Positions 25,147 through 37,582 of a stretch of DNA of 64,000 bases are shown piece by piece. The notes below the pieces were generated by a model. It searched no databases. It worked only from the letters and a program-made list of their open reading frames with translations, and was not told the origin of the DNA. Position 1 is the stretch's first letter. Every line of letters starts with the position of its first letter. The translations under genes and the position numbers were made by a program. Source of the stretch: an uncultured SAR86 cluster bacterium (lineage in GTDB: Bacteria; Pseudomonadota; Gammaproteobacteria; Magnimaribacterales; D2472); the NCBI GenBank assembly GCA_902557965.1, contig CACECK010000002.1, forward strand, positions 1 through 64,000, given 5' to 3'.

Positions 25147-27588
25147 ATGCAACAAAGTATTCGATATCTTTTTTATCTTGGAATTATTACCTGCACACTG
25201 GCAATTACTTTGATTTTTGGAACAAATCTTTACCTAAAACCTTCTCTTCCTAAGATTAATCTTGTTGATGAATCTGAGTTACAAATGCCCCTTAAGGTAT
25301 ATACAAAAGATAAAAAATTAATTGGTGAATTTGGTGAAATTAAAAGGCGTTCAGTATCATTTAATGAAATACCTATAGACATAAAAAATGCATTTTTAGC
25401 TGCTGAGGATGATAATTTTTTTAATCATCAAGGAATAAGCTATACAGGATTAATTCGCTCATTTATTAGATGTCTTCGACCAACAGGCTGCGAAGGGGGC
25501 GGAGGAACAATAACTATGCAGGTTGTAAGAGGTTATTTATTAACAAGAGAACAAACAATTACTAGAAAGATTAAAGAAATTTTTCTAGCACTTGAGCTTG
25601 AAGGAAAGCTCAAAAAAGAGGAAATTTTTGAGCTCTACGTAAATAGGATATTTTTAGGTAACAGGTCATATGGAATTCAAGCTGCGGCAAATACATATTT
25701 TGATAAAAATTTAGATGAATTAAATATTTCTGAATCAGCTACTATTGCAGCACTTGCACAACTTCCATCAAGAGTAAATCCCGTTAAAGATAAAAGGAGG
25801 ACTCAACAAAGAAGGAATTGGATATTATCAAGAATGCTTCATCTAGATTATATAAATAAAGATCAATATGACGAAGCAATACTAGATGAAATAAAAATTG
25901 CCAATGATATAAATTTATTTGATGTTGATGCAAGCTACATCGCAGAGCTTGCAAGACAAGACGTCATTGAAAGATATGGCCTCAAAGCCTATAAAGAAGG
26001 CTGGTCAGTTTATACAACAATTGATTCATACTCTCAAAATGTAACAAAAGATGGAATGCTGGAACAATTGTTTTTATATGACAAAAGACATGGATGGAGA
26101 GATCCTGATAATTTCCAAAACTTATTTAGTGGCAGTCAAATAGAGTCTCTTCAAAAACTTGATCTTAAGATTTTATTTGATAATAAATATTTTAATAATA
26201 TGGATTTAGATGATGACGATATCTCAAATAAAATAAATAATGTTTTTAATTCATACCCTCATTACAACACTCATACAAAAGCAATTGTTTTAAAAGTTGA
26301 AGAAAAAAAGTTTATAGCAATTAATCAAAATTTAGAATTAATCGAATCATTATGGTCAAACGAATATTCATGGGCAAGAAATCAAGAATCTATTGATAGT
26401 TTTGGCAGCCGACCCAGTAGTTTTGAAGACTTATTAGCCTTTGGAGATTTTATTTATTTAAAAAATGATGATGGGTTCTTTACTCTTGATCAAATACCAA
26501 TTGTAGAATCATCTATTGTTTCTATTAACCCAAAAAATGGTGAAGTAAAAGCCTATCATGGAGGTAAGAACTTTAATGCAAGTAATTTTGATAGAGTTAG
26601 GTTATCTTATCCACAGACTGGCTCGAGCTTCAAGCCATTCATTTATGCATCAAGTCTTGCGAATGGATATAACCTTTCTTCATTAATAAACGATGCTCCT
26701 ATTGCATTTGAAGATGAAAATTTAGAAAGTGTTTGGAGGCCGCAAAATTACACTGGAAAATTTTATGGTCCAATTTCTCTAAGAGAAGCTCTTATTAAAT
26801 CTGTAAATATTGTGTCTATAAAACTATTAAGAGAGCTTGGTTTAGAAAAATCACAAGAATATATAGAGAACTTTGGATTTTCGAAGTCTAGACTGCCCAA
26901 TGATTTATCTCTTGCTCTAGGGTCAGGAAATTTCTCACCTGCAGAGATGGTAAGAGCTTTTAGTGTAATTGCTTCTGATGGCTATATACCCGACATGCAC
27001 TATATTCATGAAATAAAGGATAGAAATGGAAATTTAATCTTTTCACATAACGAGTCTCTTACAAAATTAAATACTCAAAGCATCAATGCATTCCCATGGC
27101 TAGATACTATCGAAATGAATGTTAAGTCTCCGTATTATTTATTAAAACCTCTAAACAAAAAAGATAAAGTTATCGATGAACGAATTTCTTTTCTGATAAA
27201 AGATACACTAGAGGGATTTTTAAAAAATGGTGTTGCAGGAAGAAAATCAGCTTTCCTAGAAAGAGATGACATTGGAGGAAAAACTGGAACTACTAACGAT
27301 TCTGTAAGTACTTGGTTTTCTGGATTTCATCAGGATCTTGTAACTACTGTATGGGTAGGTACGGATGATTTTACTTCTCTTGGGCAGAATGAATATGGTT
27401 CAACAATCGCTTTACCTATTTGGTTGGACTACATGGATAAGGTAATGAATACTCTGGAGGTTTCCAATAAAAATATCCCTGAAGATATATCATTCGTTAA
27501 AGTGAATAAACTAACAGGAAAAGTCGACGCAGATGCTGGAGATGATGATGCTTACTTCGAATTATTTCTGAAAGAGAATATTAATTAG
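25147..27588 (+). CDS. mrcA: Penicillin-binding protein 1A (transglycosylase/transpeptidase)
   Basis: 813 aa; AAEDDNFFNHQGISYTGLIRS, GGGTITMQVVRGYLL, TGSSFKPF and KTGTTND motifs. Confidence 0.94.
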   Translation: MQQSIRYLFYLGIITCTLAITLIFGTNLYLKPSLPKINLVDESELQMPLKVYTKDKKLIGEFGEIKRRSVSFNEIPIDIKNAFLAAEDDNFFNHQGISYTGLIRSFIRCLRPTGCEGGGGTITMQVVRGYLLTREQTITRKIKEIFLALELEGKLKKEEIFELYVNRIFLGNRSYGIQAAANTYFDKNLDELNISESATIAALAQLPSRVNPVKDKRRTQQRRNWILSRMLHLDYINKDQYDEAILDEIKIANDINLFDVDASYIAELARQDVIERYGLKAYKEGWSVYTTIDSYSQNVTKDGMLEQLFLYDKRHGWRDPDNFQNLFSGSQIESLQKLDLKILFDNKYFNNMDLDDDDISNKINNVFNSYPHYNTHTKAIVLKVEEKKFIAINQNLELIESLWSNEYSWARNQESIDSFGSRPSSFEDLLAFGDFIYLKNDDGFFTLDQIPIVESSIVSINPKNGEVKAYHGGKNFNASNFDRVRLSYPQTGSSFKPFIYASSLANGYNLSSLINDAPIAFEDENLESVWRPQNYTGKFYGPISLREALIKSVNIVSIKLLRELGLEKSQEYIENFGFSKSRLPNDLSLALGSGNFSPAEMVRAFSVIASDGYIPDMHYIHEIKDRNGNLIFSHNESLTKLNTQSINAFPWLDTIEMNVKSPYYLLKPLNKKDKVIDERISFLIKDTLEGFLKNGVAGRKSAFLERDDIGGKTGTTNDSVSTWFSGFHQDLVTTVWVGTDDFTSLGQNEYGSTIALPIWLDYMDKVMNTLEVSNKNIPEDISFVKVNKLTGKVDADAGDDDAYFELFLKENIN

Positions 27589-28157
27589 TTTTTAAAAATA
27601 CTTATCGATAATAATTCCCAGACATTTTCAATATATGAAGAGGGAGAATCTTTAAATTTAGATCTTATATATCTTGAAACATTTCCTTCCAATGATGCAA
27701 CAATGAGTTGCGCAGAAATGCCTGGTTGAGTAACAAGATTATTAGCATCTTCTTTTAATACTTGTCTTATAAAGAGCTCATACCTTTCATAAAACTGATT
27801 AACATTATCTGAAACATTTTGTTCATTTGAGGACAAAGCCTCTCTTGAGAGAAGCCTTGCAAAACCCTTATTCTTTTCAACAAATAGCATAAAAAATATA
27901 AATGCATTTTTTATTTTCTCTTTAGAAGAAATGTTTTCTTTTTTTAGCTCATTACATTTTGAAAAAATTGCATTGTCACAAAATGCGAATAGTTCTGCAT
28001 AGATTGATCTCTTGCTTGGAAAATGTCTATATAGAGCTGCTTCAGTTATACCAGATTTCTCAGCAAGAAGCGCCGTGGTAACTTTTGACATATTTCTTTC
28101 TTCTAGCATGCCTGCAAGTGATTCTAGAATAATATTTTTTCTATCTTTCTTTGTCAT
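27585..28157 (-). CDS. slmA: TetR-family nucleoid occlusion factor SlmA
   Basis: 190 aa; TTALLAEKSGITEAALYRHFPSKRSIYAELFAF and NKGFARLLSREAL, SlmA-like; adjacent to an algC homologue. Confidence 0.8.
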   Translation of the reverse strand: MTKKDRKNIILESLAGMLEERNMSKVTTALLAEKSGITEAALYRHFPSKRSIYAELFAFCDNAIFSKCNELKKENISSKEKIKNAFIFFMLFVEKNKGFARLLSREALSSNEQNVSDNVNQFYERYELFIRQVLKEDANNLVTQPGISAQLIVASLEGNVSRYIRSKFKDSPSSYIENVWELLSISIFKN

Positions 28158-29521
28158 TAAGTTAAATTTATATCAATCTCAGGGCAAATGCGAGATAGTT
28201 CACTTAAAAAACATTCCTTTATATGTATTAAACTTTCATTCGAGTCACCTTCAAACCTTAAAACGAGCTTTGGTGTTGTATTAGATGCTCTAAGAAGACC
28301 CCAACCATTATTAAAGTTTATCCGAAGACCGTCTATAGTGATTTTTTCACCATCTAGCTGACAATTTTGCGAAAATTTTTCAATAATTTCAAATTTATCA
28401 TCATCAGTTACGTCAATATTTAATTCAGGAGTTGAATAGAGTTTAGGTAGCTTTTTATTCATTGAAGAAATGCTCTCATTTTTTTTTGAGATCATTTCAA
28501 TTATTCTTACTCCGGAATAATGTCCATCATCAAACCCATACCATTTGTCATTAAAAAAAATATGCCCACTCATTTCTCCTGCTAATAATGGATTATGTTT
28601 TTTAATACCATTTTTTATGTGAAAGTGTCCTGTAGGAGACATAATAGGCGTACCTCCATATTCTTCAATAATTTTTATAAGAGAATCCGAACATTTAACA
28701 TCAAAAATTACAGAACCTTTTTTTTTGGTCAAGATATCCTTACTTAACATCATCATTATTTTGTCTGGGAAGATTATCTCTCCTTTATCTGTGACTAAAC
28801 CCACTCTGTCCCCATCGCCATCAAAAGCTAGGCCAAGATCAGCTTTTTGATTGTGTACTTCATTAATTAAATCTTTAAGGTTTTCAACTTTTCCTGGATC
28901 AGGATGATGATTTGGAAAGTTTCCATCAACTTCACTAAAAAGCTCAATGACCTCACATCCAAGCCTTTTATATAACTCAGGAGCAATAAATCCAGCAGCA
29001 CCATTACCACAATCTATTACAATTTTTAGATTGCTATTTATCTCTGTAGAATCCACCACTTCTTTAATATATGAATCTTTAACATTCAACTCTTCTGCAT
29101 CTCCAAGAACATCGGGAGTTAGCTTACCTTTACTTATTAAACCTAAAATTTCTTTTCCTGAAACTGGATTATCATTAATTACTAACTTTATACCATTATG
29201 ATTTTTTGGATTATGACTGCCAGTAATCATTACACCACTTTTATGTTTATTCTTCTTTGCTGCATAATAAAGAAGAGGAGAAGTTGCAAGATCAATATTT
29301 AAAACATTTATTCCTGACTCAACAATCCCTTCAATTAATGCATCAAGCAGAGGTTTTCCAGACATTCTTCCATCTCTTCCAACACAAATTTCATCAATAC
29401 CCAAATCAATACATTTATGGGAGATTGCGAATCCAATTTTCTTTACAACAACTTCATTAATTTGATTTGGATATTCACCTCTAATGTCATATTCTCTAAA
29501 AATCGATTCTGTAATTCCCAT
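28157..29521 (-). CDS. algC: Phosphomannomutase/phosphoglucomutase
   Basis: 454 aa; FREYDIRGEYP, MITGSHNPKNHNGIKL, AFDGDGDRVG. Confidence 0.92.
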   Translation of the reverse strand: MGITESIFREYDIRGEYPNQINEVVVKKIGFAISHKCIDLGIDEICVGRDGRMSGKPLLDALIEGIVESGINVLNIDLATSPLLYYAAKKNKHKSGVMITGSHNPKNHNGIKLVINDNPVSGKEILGLISKGKLTPDVLGDAEELNVKDSYIKEVVDSTEINSNLKIVIDCGNGAAGFIAPELYKRLGCEVIELFSEVDGNFPNHHPDPGKVENLKDLINEVHNQKADLGLAFDGDGDRVGLVTDKGEIIFPDKIMMMLSKDILTKKKGSVIFDVKCSDSLIKIIEEYGGTPIMSPTGHFHIKNGIKKHNPLLAGEMSGHIFFNDKWYGFDDGHYSGVRIIEMISKKNESISSMNKKLPKLYSTPELNIDVTDDDKFEIIEKFSQNCQLDGEKITIDGLRINFNNGWGLLRASNTTPKLVLRFEGDSNESLIHIKECFLSELSRICPEIDINLT

Positions 29522-29583
29522 TTTTTTCTTTAGTTATATCTATGATTTTGCAATAATAAACAATCTTAATTATATCTTGAAAA

Positions 29584-30507
29584 GTGTTTGTAAATACGGA
29601 AAACAAATTAATATGGAAAAATGGCTCATTTCAGAGTTGGAATGATAGTAATGTTCATATTCTCTCTCACACTCTACATTATGGCACTGGTGTTTTTGAA
29701 GGTGTGAGAGCATACAAAACTGCTAATGGAGCAGCGGTATTTAGATTATTAGAACATACTGAAAGACTTTTTAATGCTGCTAAAAAACTAAATATTAATA
29801 TCCCATACTCAATCGATGAAGTCGTCAATGCACAGTGTGAAGTATTAAATGAAAACAAACTTGAAGAAGGCTATATCAGACCAATCATATATCTAGGTAA
29901 TGAAGGTCTTGGTTTAAGAGCCAAAGACCTTAGTGTTAATGTTGCTATAGCTGCATGGGAATGGCCATCATATATGAGCCCTGAAGCCAAACAAAAAGGC
30001 ATCTCAATTATTAAATCTTCCTATTCACAGTATGAAAATCCTCTACACTCTGGAAATAAAATAATAGGAACATATTTTCAAAATACGATGGCCCTGCATG
30101 AGGCAATCGATAAAGGCGCAGATGAGGCATTGATGATGGATGTTAATGGTTTTATTTCAGAAGGAAGTGGTGAAAATATTTTTATTGTGAAAGACGGAGT
30201 TATTATTACACCAACTACTAAACATTGCCTAAATGGCATCACAAGACAGTCTGTGATTCAAATTGCCAGGGATCTAAACTACGAAGTTGTTGAAAAAGAT
30301 ATTCAATATGATGAATTAGTTTTAGCAGATGAAGCTTTCTTTACAGGAACGGCAGTTGAAATAACGCCAATAAGAGAAGTTGATGAAAAAATAATTGGTA
30401 GCGGAGAAAGAGGACCAATTTCTAATAAACTTCAAGAAGCCTTTACACAAATAATCTCCGGCAATAACGCTACTTATTCAAATTGGCTAACCTATTCAAA
30501 TAATTAA
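29584..30507 (+). CDS. ilvE: Branched-chain amino acid aminotransferase
   Basis: 307 aa; HYGTGVFEGVRAYKT, GTAVEITPIREVD; GTG start. Confidence 0.95.
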   Translation: MFVNTENKLIWKNGSFQSWNDSNVHILSHTLHYGTGVFEGVRAYKTANGAAVFRLLEHTERLFNAAKKLNINIPYSIDEVVNAQCEVLNENKLEEGYIRPIIYLGNEGLGLRAKDLSVNVAIAAWEWPSYMSPEAKQKGISIIKSSYSQYENPLHSGNKIIGTYFQNTMALHEAIDKGADEALMMDVNGFISEGSGENIFIVKDGVIITPTTKHCLNGITRQSVIQIARDLNYEVVEKDIQYDELVLADEAFFTGTAVEITPIREVDEKIIGSGERGPISNKLQEAFTQIISGNNATYSNWLTYSNN

Positions 30508-30510
30508 ACT

Positions 30511-31758
30511 TTGCAAAAATTAAATATAGCAATTTTAAGTTATAGAAGCGCTAAGTTTGGAGGTGGCCAAGGCATATATATAAAAGATATTTCATATGCT
30601 CTCAGCCTTATGGGGCACAATGTAGATGTTATATCAGGACCCCCTTATCCAGATCTGCATGATGGAGTTAAATTAATAAAGTTACCAGGATTAGATTTAT
30701 TTGAAACATTTTCGTTTAAAGATAGATTTAAAAAGTTTAAAAAAAAGAAATGTAAAAATTTTGATGATTATTACGAATTTTTTATTGCGCTAGCTGGAGG
30801 ATTCCCTGAGCTTAGGACTTTTGGGAACAGAGCCAATAACTATCTTAAAAATAACAATAATTATGACGTTATTATTGATAATCAATCAATCAGCTATGGA
30901 TTGACAGAAATTCAAAAAAGATTTCCTTTGATTGAAATCATTCATCATCCTATTACTTTTGATTTTAAATTTGAATTAGCAGCCTCTAAAAAGATTAAGT
31001 ATAAAATATCAAGATATTTATGGTATTCATTTCTAAAAATGCAAAAGCAAGTAGCACCGAAATTACAAAATATTATTACAGTATCTCAAAGCTCTAAAAA
31101 AGGCATTATTGAAGAATTCAATTGTAAAAAAAATAATATTTTAGTTATAAATAATGGTTTAGATACTGAAGAGTTTTCACCAATTGAAGAATCGGTAAGA
31201 GATCTAAATAGACTTATTACCACCGCAAGTGCCGACGTACCTCTAAAGGGTTTGGATTATTCGTTGAAAGCACTCAAAATTTTAAAGAAAGATAATCCAA
31301 ATATTCACCTTATAGTAATAGGAAGCCCTAAAAAGGGTGGACACACAGAGAGATTAATTAAAGAGCTCAATATTAAAGATAATGTATTTTTTAAGAAACA
31401 TATATCAAAGGAAGAAATAAGAAAGCTCTACTCAACAAGTTCTGTTGCGATAGTTTCATCACTATATGAAGGGTTTGGATATCCAGTCATTGAGGCAATG
31501 AGTTGTGAAGTACCCTTAATAGCTACTAATGTATCTTCAATACCAGAATTAGTTGGAAAATATGGGATTCTTATTGATCCTAAAGATGAAAATTTACTTA
31601 GTCATAAAATTAAAAATGTTTTAAGTAACTATGATGAGCATAAAAAAACTGCAATTCTGGGAAGGCAGCATATAATTAAGACCTTTAATTGGTCTAAAAT
31701 AATAAGTGAATATGAAAAAACTATATTCAAAGTAATCGAGAATTTTAGAAAATGCTAA
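30511..31758 (+). CDS. Family 4 glycosyltransferase
   Basis: 415 aa; GGGQGIYIKDISYAL and SSLYEGFGYPVIEAMSCEVPLIAT (GT4 EX7E region); TTG start. Confidence 0.88.
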   Translation: MQKLNIAILSYRSAKFGGGQGIYIKDISYALSLMGHNVDVISGPPYPDLHDGVKLIKLPGLDLFETFSFKDRFKKFKKKKCKNFDDYYEFFIALAGGFPELRTFGNRANNYLKNNNNYDVIIDNQSISYGLTEIQKRFPLIEIIHHPITFDFKFELAASKKIKYKISRYLWYSFLKMQKQVAPKLQNIITVSQSSKKGIIEEFNCKKNNILVINNGLDTEEFSPIEESVRDLNRLITTASADVPLKGLDYSLKALKILKKDNPNIHLIVIGSPKKGGHTERLIKELNIKDNVFFKKHISKEEIRKLYSTSSVAIVSSLYEGFGYPVIEAMSCEVPLIATNVSSIPELVGKYGILIDPKDENLLSHKIKNVLSNYDEHKKTAILGRQHIIKTFNWSKIISEYEKTIFKVIENFRKC

Positions 31759-32456
31759 CTTTTAATTTTTCAAAACATAAAATTGAAGATACTAATGGTC
31801 TTATGTTGGATGTTGGATGCGGAGAGGGCAGACATATTTTTGGAGTCATGGAGTCATATCCTCAAATGAAATGTATAGGCATCGATCCGCATAAAGACTC
31901 TTTAAAGAAAGCGGAAGAGGGCTATGAATATTTTCAATCAATATCTAATGCAGGAGCAGAATTTATGGAAGCGTCTGCTTATTGTCTTCCTTTCCCTGAT
32001 GAGACATTTGATTTAGTGGTTTGTTCTGAGGTTCTCGAACACTTGTATGAGTATATAGATGCTGTAAAAGAAATTAAAAGAGTTTTAAAAAAAGGTGGAA
32101 AATTTTATGCAAGTGTCCCGGCTTCATGGCCAGAAAAAATATGTTGGGCCTTATCAAAAGAATATCAAAATCAACCAGGCGGTCATTTAAGAATTTTTAA
32201 TCAAAAAGATTTGGTTACTGAAATAGAAGGAGTTGGATTTAATATACTCTCTACAGAAAAATTTCATTCAATACATTCAGCTTATTGGTGGCTCAGGTGT
32301 CTTTTTTGGAAAACACAGGACTCTAATTTTTTAGTAAAAATATATAAAAAAATGCTAGAAAGGCATATCTTAAAAAAGCCATTTATTCTCGATAGAGTTG
32401 ATAAATTATTGAATCCTCTCATGGGAAAAAGCTTTTCGATGTATTTTGAAAAGTAA
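31752..32456 (+). CDS. Class I SAM-dependent methyltransferase
   Basis: MLDVGCGEGRHIFGV motif I; FDLVVCSEVLEHL. Confidence 0.9.
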   Translation: MLTFNFSKHKIEDTNGLMLDVGCGEGRHIFGVMESYPQMKCIGIDPHKDSLKKAEEGYEYFQSISNAGAEFMEASAYCLPFPDETFDLVVCSEVLEHLYEYIDAVKEIKRVLKKGGKFYASVPASWPEKICWALSKEYQNQPGGHLRIFNQKDLVTEIEGVGFNILSTEKFHSIHSAYWWLRCLFWKTQDSNFLVKIYKKMLERHILKKPFILDRVDKLLNPLMGKSFSMYFEK

Positions 32457-32458
32457 AA

Positions 32459-33496
32459 ATGCATCTACCCAATATTAAATTTAAAAAAAATATCACGCCT
32501 GGAAAAGATATATTTTTGAGAATTGCTCAGTCAATAAAAACAAATCAACTAGATTCAGGTGCCATACCTTCTAACTCAGATTTGTCGCATGATCCATGGG
32601 ACCATATTGAAGCAATAATGGGGTTAAATTTTCTCAATGACAAAGAAAGTTCAGATTTGGCTTTTAAATGGTTAAAAAATAATCAAAACAAAGATGGAAG
32701 CTGGTATGCAAAGTATTTCAATAACGACCCAATTGAGCTAAATAAACCAACTCATTTTGGTCCTTATATTTCTGTCGCAGCATTGCACTATTACAAAATT
32801 TTTTCTGATAAAGATAAATTATTGGAATTATGGGAAACAATTGATTCTGCTATTGATTTCTCACTTAATCTTCAAGATTCTAACGGAACAATTCCTTGGT
32901 CTGTGGATAAAAACAATCAAATAGAGAATGATTTTTTATTAACTGGAGCATCGTCAATTTTAAAAAGTCTTGAATGTGCAATTGCCATATCAAAAATATT
33001 GGATTTAGATTCTAATAAAAAATGGACTAAAGCATATGAATTGTTAGCTTATGCTATTAAGAATCCTAAGGGCCTTTTTGATAAAACAATAGATAGGTCA
33101 AGATTTTCAATGGATTGGTATTACCCAATTATTTCTGGGGTACTTTCAGATTCTGAGAAAGATAAATATATCAAAAAAATTTATAAAGATTTCTATATTG
33201 AAGGCATAGGAGTTAAATGTGTTGTTGAGGAACCATGGGTCACAGTTGCAGAAACTTCTGAATTTATAGTTTCATTAGTCATCTCAAATGAAATAGAAGA
33301 AGCAAAAAAACTATTAATTGAAGTTATGAATATTTCAGATCTAAATGATATTCCATATATGGGTTGGCAGTATAAAGAAAGTATTTTCTGGCCAGAAGAA
33401 AAACCAAGTTGGACTGCTGCAGCACTAATTTTAGCTGCAGACTCTATATATGACTTCTCATCAGGATCAGATATTTTAAAAGAAAATCAACTATGA
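32459..33496 (+). CDS. Prenyltransferase/squalene-cyclase-like alpha-toroid protein
   Basis: 345 aa; DPWDHIEAIMGL, AFKWLKNNQNKDGSWYAKYF, SLNLQDSNGTIPWS QW-like repeats. Confidence 0.6.
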   Translation: MHLPNIKFKKNITPGKDIFLRIAQSIKTNQLDSGAIPSNSDLSHDPWDHIEAIMGLNFLNDKESSDLAFKWLKNNQNKDGSWYAKYFNNDPIELNKPTHFGPYISVAALHYYKIFSDKDKLLELWETIDSAIDFSLNLQDSNGTIPWSVDKNNQIENDFLLTGASSILKSLECAIAISKILDLDSNKKWTKAYELLAYAIKNPKGLFDKTIDRSRFSMDWYYPIISGVLSDSEKDKYIKKIYKDFYIEGIGVKCVVEEPWVTVAETSEFIVSLVISNEIEEAKKLLIEVMNISDLNDIPYMGWQYKESIFWPEEKPSWTAAALILAADSIYDFSSGSDILKENQL

Positions 33497-34093
33497 TTTT
33501 TTTAAGCAAACTATCGTATCAACTCTGTCAAAATCATTAAATCCATTTTTAAGTGCATGCATATACACCTCATAAGGTGCTTGACCTCCATCTTCTGGAT
33601 TTTCGAAGATATCGTGAATAACCATGGCACCACCTGAAATGATTTTTTCATGCCATGATATAAAGTCATTCATTGCTGTTTCAAGTGAGTGTCCGCCATC
33701 AATAAAAACCATTGCAAGTGGAGAATTCCAACTTTCTGCAACACGTGATGATTCATTGACTATAGGAACGATATTCTTTATTCCAAAATTATTAATATTT
33801 TCTAAAAAAAGAGGAAAAGAATTTATTCTTTTTGAGAGTGCATCAAAAATCTCTATATCAAAATATTCTTCATTGACTTGATGCTCTTCTGACCCCATGT
33901 GATGATCAATAGTATAAACATACTGATTATTCGCCTGGGCACCTTCAGATAAAAACATTGAAGATTTACCACAATAAGTTCCTATTTCTAGAAGAGGACC
34001 GTATTCAGAAAATTTTCTAGCCCATTTATAGAGTGCTTTGCCTTCGTGCTCAGGCATAAAACCCTTTATGTCTTTATATTTTGCAAGATTCAC
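33491..34093 (-). CDS. Class I SAM methyltransferase (methyltransferase_24-like)
   Basis: 200 aa; LLEIGTYCGKSSMFL, AMVFIDGGHSLETAMNDFISW. Confidence 0.8.
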   Translation of the reverse strand: MNLAKYKDIKGFMPEHEGKALYKWARKFSEYGPLLEIGTYCGKSSMFLSEGAQANNQYVYTIDHHMGSEEHQVNEEYFDIEIFDALSKRINSFPLFLENINNFGIKNIVPIVNESSRVAESWNSPLAMVFIDGGHSLETAMNDFISWHEKIISGGAMVIHDIFENPEDGGQAPYEVYMHALKNGFNDFDRVDTIVCLKKS

Positions 34094-34962
34094 TTATATA
34101 AATCCGTTTTACCTAATGTTGATTTGAACCTTCTATGTTGCCATAGATACTCATGAGGAAAATTACGGATCTTTTCCTCAATATAATTATTTAAACTCTG
34201 AGTAAATTTAATCTCATCCTGATTATCAAAAAATATCTCTTCAATATTCAATATTAACAAACCAGCATCAATGTAACTATTTAGAAAGTATGCTTTACAA
34301 CCTGTTGAATTAATTAATTTATAGGGAGCAGAAATTGTCGCTGCTGGTTTATTAAAGAAATCAATCTCAATTGATCTTTTAAGTCCATAATCTTGATCCG
34401 GTGCATAAAGCACTGTCTTACCTTTTTTTAACCATTTAATAAAAGTAAAAGTATTTTTTCTGTCTGTAATTCCCTTCATACTCTTGAGCCTACCCGTCTT
34501 TTGAAGCAATTCAAATTCAGGAGAGTTGTGCTCACGCTCTATGCCATATATGTCACAATTCATTGCCAAGATTCTAGTATCAAGCTCAAGATGTAGAGAG
34601 TGCTTAAAAAACAAAAGCACACCATTTTTGTTCTCTTGTTCTTTAGCTAATTTTCCTAACCCATTGATCCTGTAGCTTATATTTTTTTCTATTCTTTCGT
34701 TGCTCCAAAACCATGAAACGCCTGTATCGAAGAGTATATTGCCAGAAGAAATTACATTTTTTTTATATAAATTATTTCTCTCCAATTCATTTAACTCTGG
34801 AAAACATAGATCAATATTTATTTTACTGAACTTATTCCTTTTAAATGGCAGCATCAATAAAATGTTTCCTAATATATTTCCTAATATTAAATGTATTCTT
34901 CTTGGAAGAAGCACCGCAATTTTCCACAAAAAGACAATGATTTTTAAAATTAGATTATTCAT
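34090..34962 (-). CDS. LpxL/HtrB-type lysophospholipid acyltransferase
   Basis: 290 aa; KHSLHLELDTR (HX4E), APDQDYGLK, PHEYLWQHRRFKS. Confidence 0.88.
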   Translation of the reverse strand: MNNLILKIIVFLWKIAVLLPRRIHLILGNILGNILLMLPFKRNKFSKINIDLCFPELNELERNNLYKKNVISSGNILFDTGVSWFWSNERIEKNISYRINGLGKLAKEQENKNGVLLFFKHSLHLELDTRILAMNCDIYGIEREHNSPEFELLQKTGRLKSMKGITDRKNTFTFIKWLKKGKTVLYAPDQDYGLKRSIEIDFFNKPAATISAPYKLINSTGCKAYFLNSYIDAGLLILNIEEIFFDNQDEIKFTQSLNNYIEEKIRNFPHEYLWQHRRFKSTLGKTDLYK

Positions 34963-35008
34963 TTAATATAAAATTGTATTATTACATTAATAGTTTAAAT
35001 TATTATCA

Positions 35009-36581
<1,573 letters not shown>

Positions 36582-36584
36582 ATA

Positions 36585-37523
36585 ATTATTAACACTAAAA
36601 AACCAATTATATTTTTATTTGGGCCAACAGCCTCTGGAAAAACTGATTTAGCAATTGAGCTTATTAAAAACTTTTCGGTTGAGTTGATTAGCGTTGATTC
36701 TGTAATGGTATACAAAGATTGCAACATAGGTTCAGCAAAACCAGATGAAAAGACACTAAAAAAATTTCCACATCATTTAATCAGTTTAAAAAGTCTTGAT
36801 AATGTTTTCACAGTTTCTGATTTTTGTGAGAGTGCAAATAAATTAATAATAGAAGCTCATAAAAATGGAAAATTGCCAGTTTTAGTTGGTGGATCAATGA
36901 TGTACTTTAAGTCATTGTTTGATGGTATTCATGATTTACCGGATAGAGACGAAGAATATAGAGAAGAACTTAAAAAATTAAAGAACAATAATTCAGACGG
37001 CTATCTTTACAAAATTTTAAAAGACACTGATCCGGTTTACGCCAATTTTATTAATAAGAATGATGATATGAGAATCATCAGAGCGTTAGAGATCTATAAA
37101 AATTCTCATAAAAAAATGAGCGATATTTTAAAAGAAAAACCAACAAATGGTGCAAAGCATAAATATGATATTCATCAGTTTGGGATTCATTTTGATAGAA
37201 ACATACTTCACAAAAGAATTAAAGAAAGATTAATTAGTATGCTTGATCAGGGCCTAATTGATGAAACTAGCAATATTTTAAAAAATTATAGATTATCTGA
37301 TGATCATCCAATTAAGAAAGCTGTAAATTATAAGCAAGCTTTTGATTTTCTTCGTGGTAAATATCCTGAGGATGTGATGCTAGATAAATCATTATACGCA
37401 ACAAGACAATTAGCCAAAAGACAAGATACGTGGATGAGAGGATGGGAAAAATATACAGCACTTAAAGACGGAAACCCAAAAATACTCTTAAATAGTGTCA
37501 AAAACATAGTAAGTTCACTTTAA
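36585..37523 (+). CDS. miaA: tRNA dimethylallyltransferase, probable non-canonical start
   Basis: Frame upstream of the listed TTG (36684) encodes IINTKKPIIFLFGPTASGKTDLAIELIKNFSVELISVDS, the required Walker A region; only ATA/ATT codons are available as starts after the glnB stop at 36579-36581. Confidence 0.9.
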   Translation: MINTKKPIIFLFGPTASGKTDLAIELIKNFSVELISVDSVMVYKDCNIGSAKPDEKTLKKFPHHLISLKSLDNVFTVSDFCESANKLIIEAHKNGKLPVLVGGSMMYFKSLFDGIHDLPDRDEEYREELKKLKNNNSDGYLYKILKDTDPVYANFINKNDDMRIIRALEIYKNSHKKMSDILKEKPTNGAKHKYDIHQFGIHFDRNILHKRIKERLISMLDQGLIDETSNILKNYRLSDDHPIKKAVNYKQAFDFLRGKYPEDVMLDKSLYATRQLAKRQDTWMRGWEKYTALKDGNPKILLNSVKNIVSSL

Positions 37524-37582
37524 ATATAATAATGTGGCCCAACATAAGTTTATAATACAGTTATATATAACGAGGTAATATT

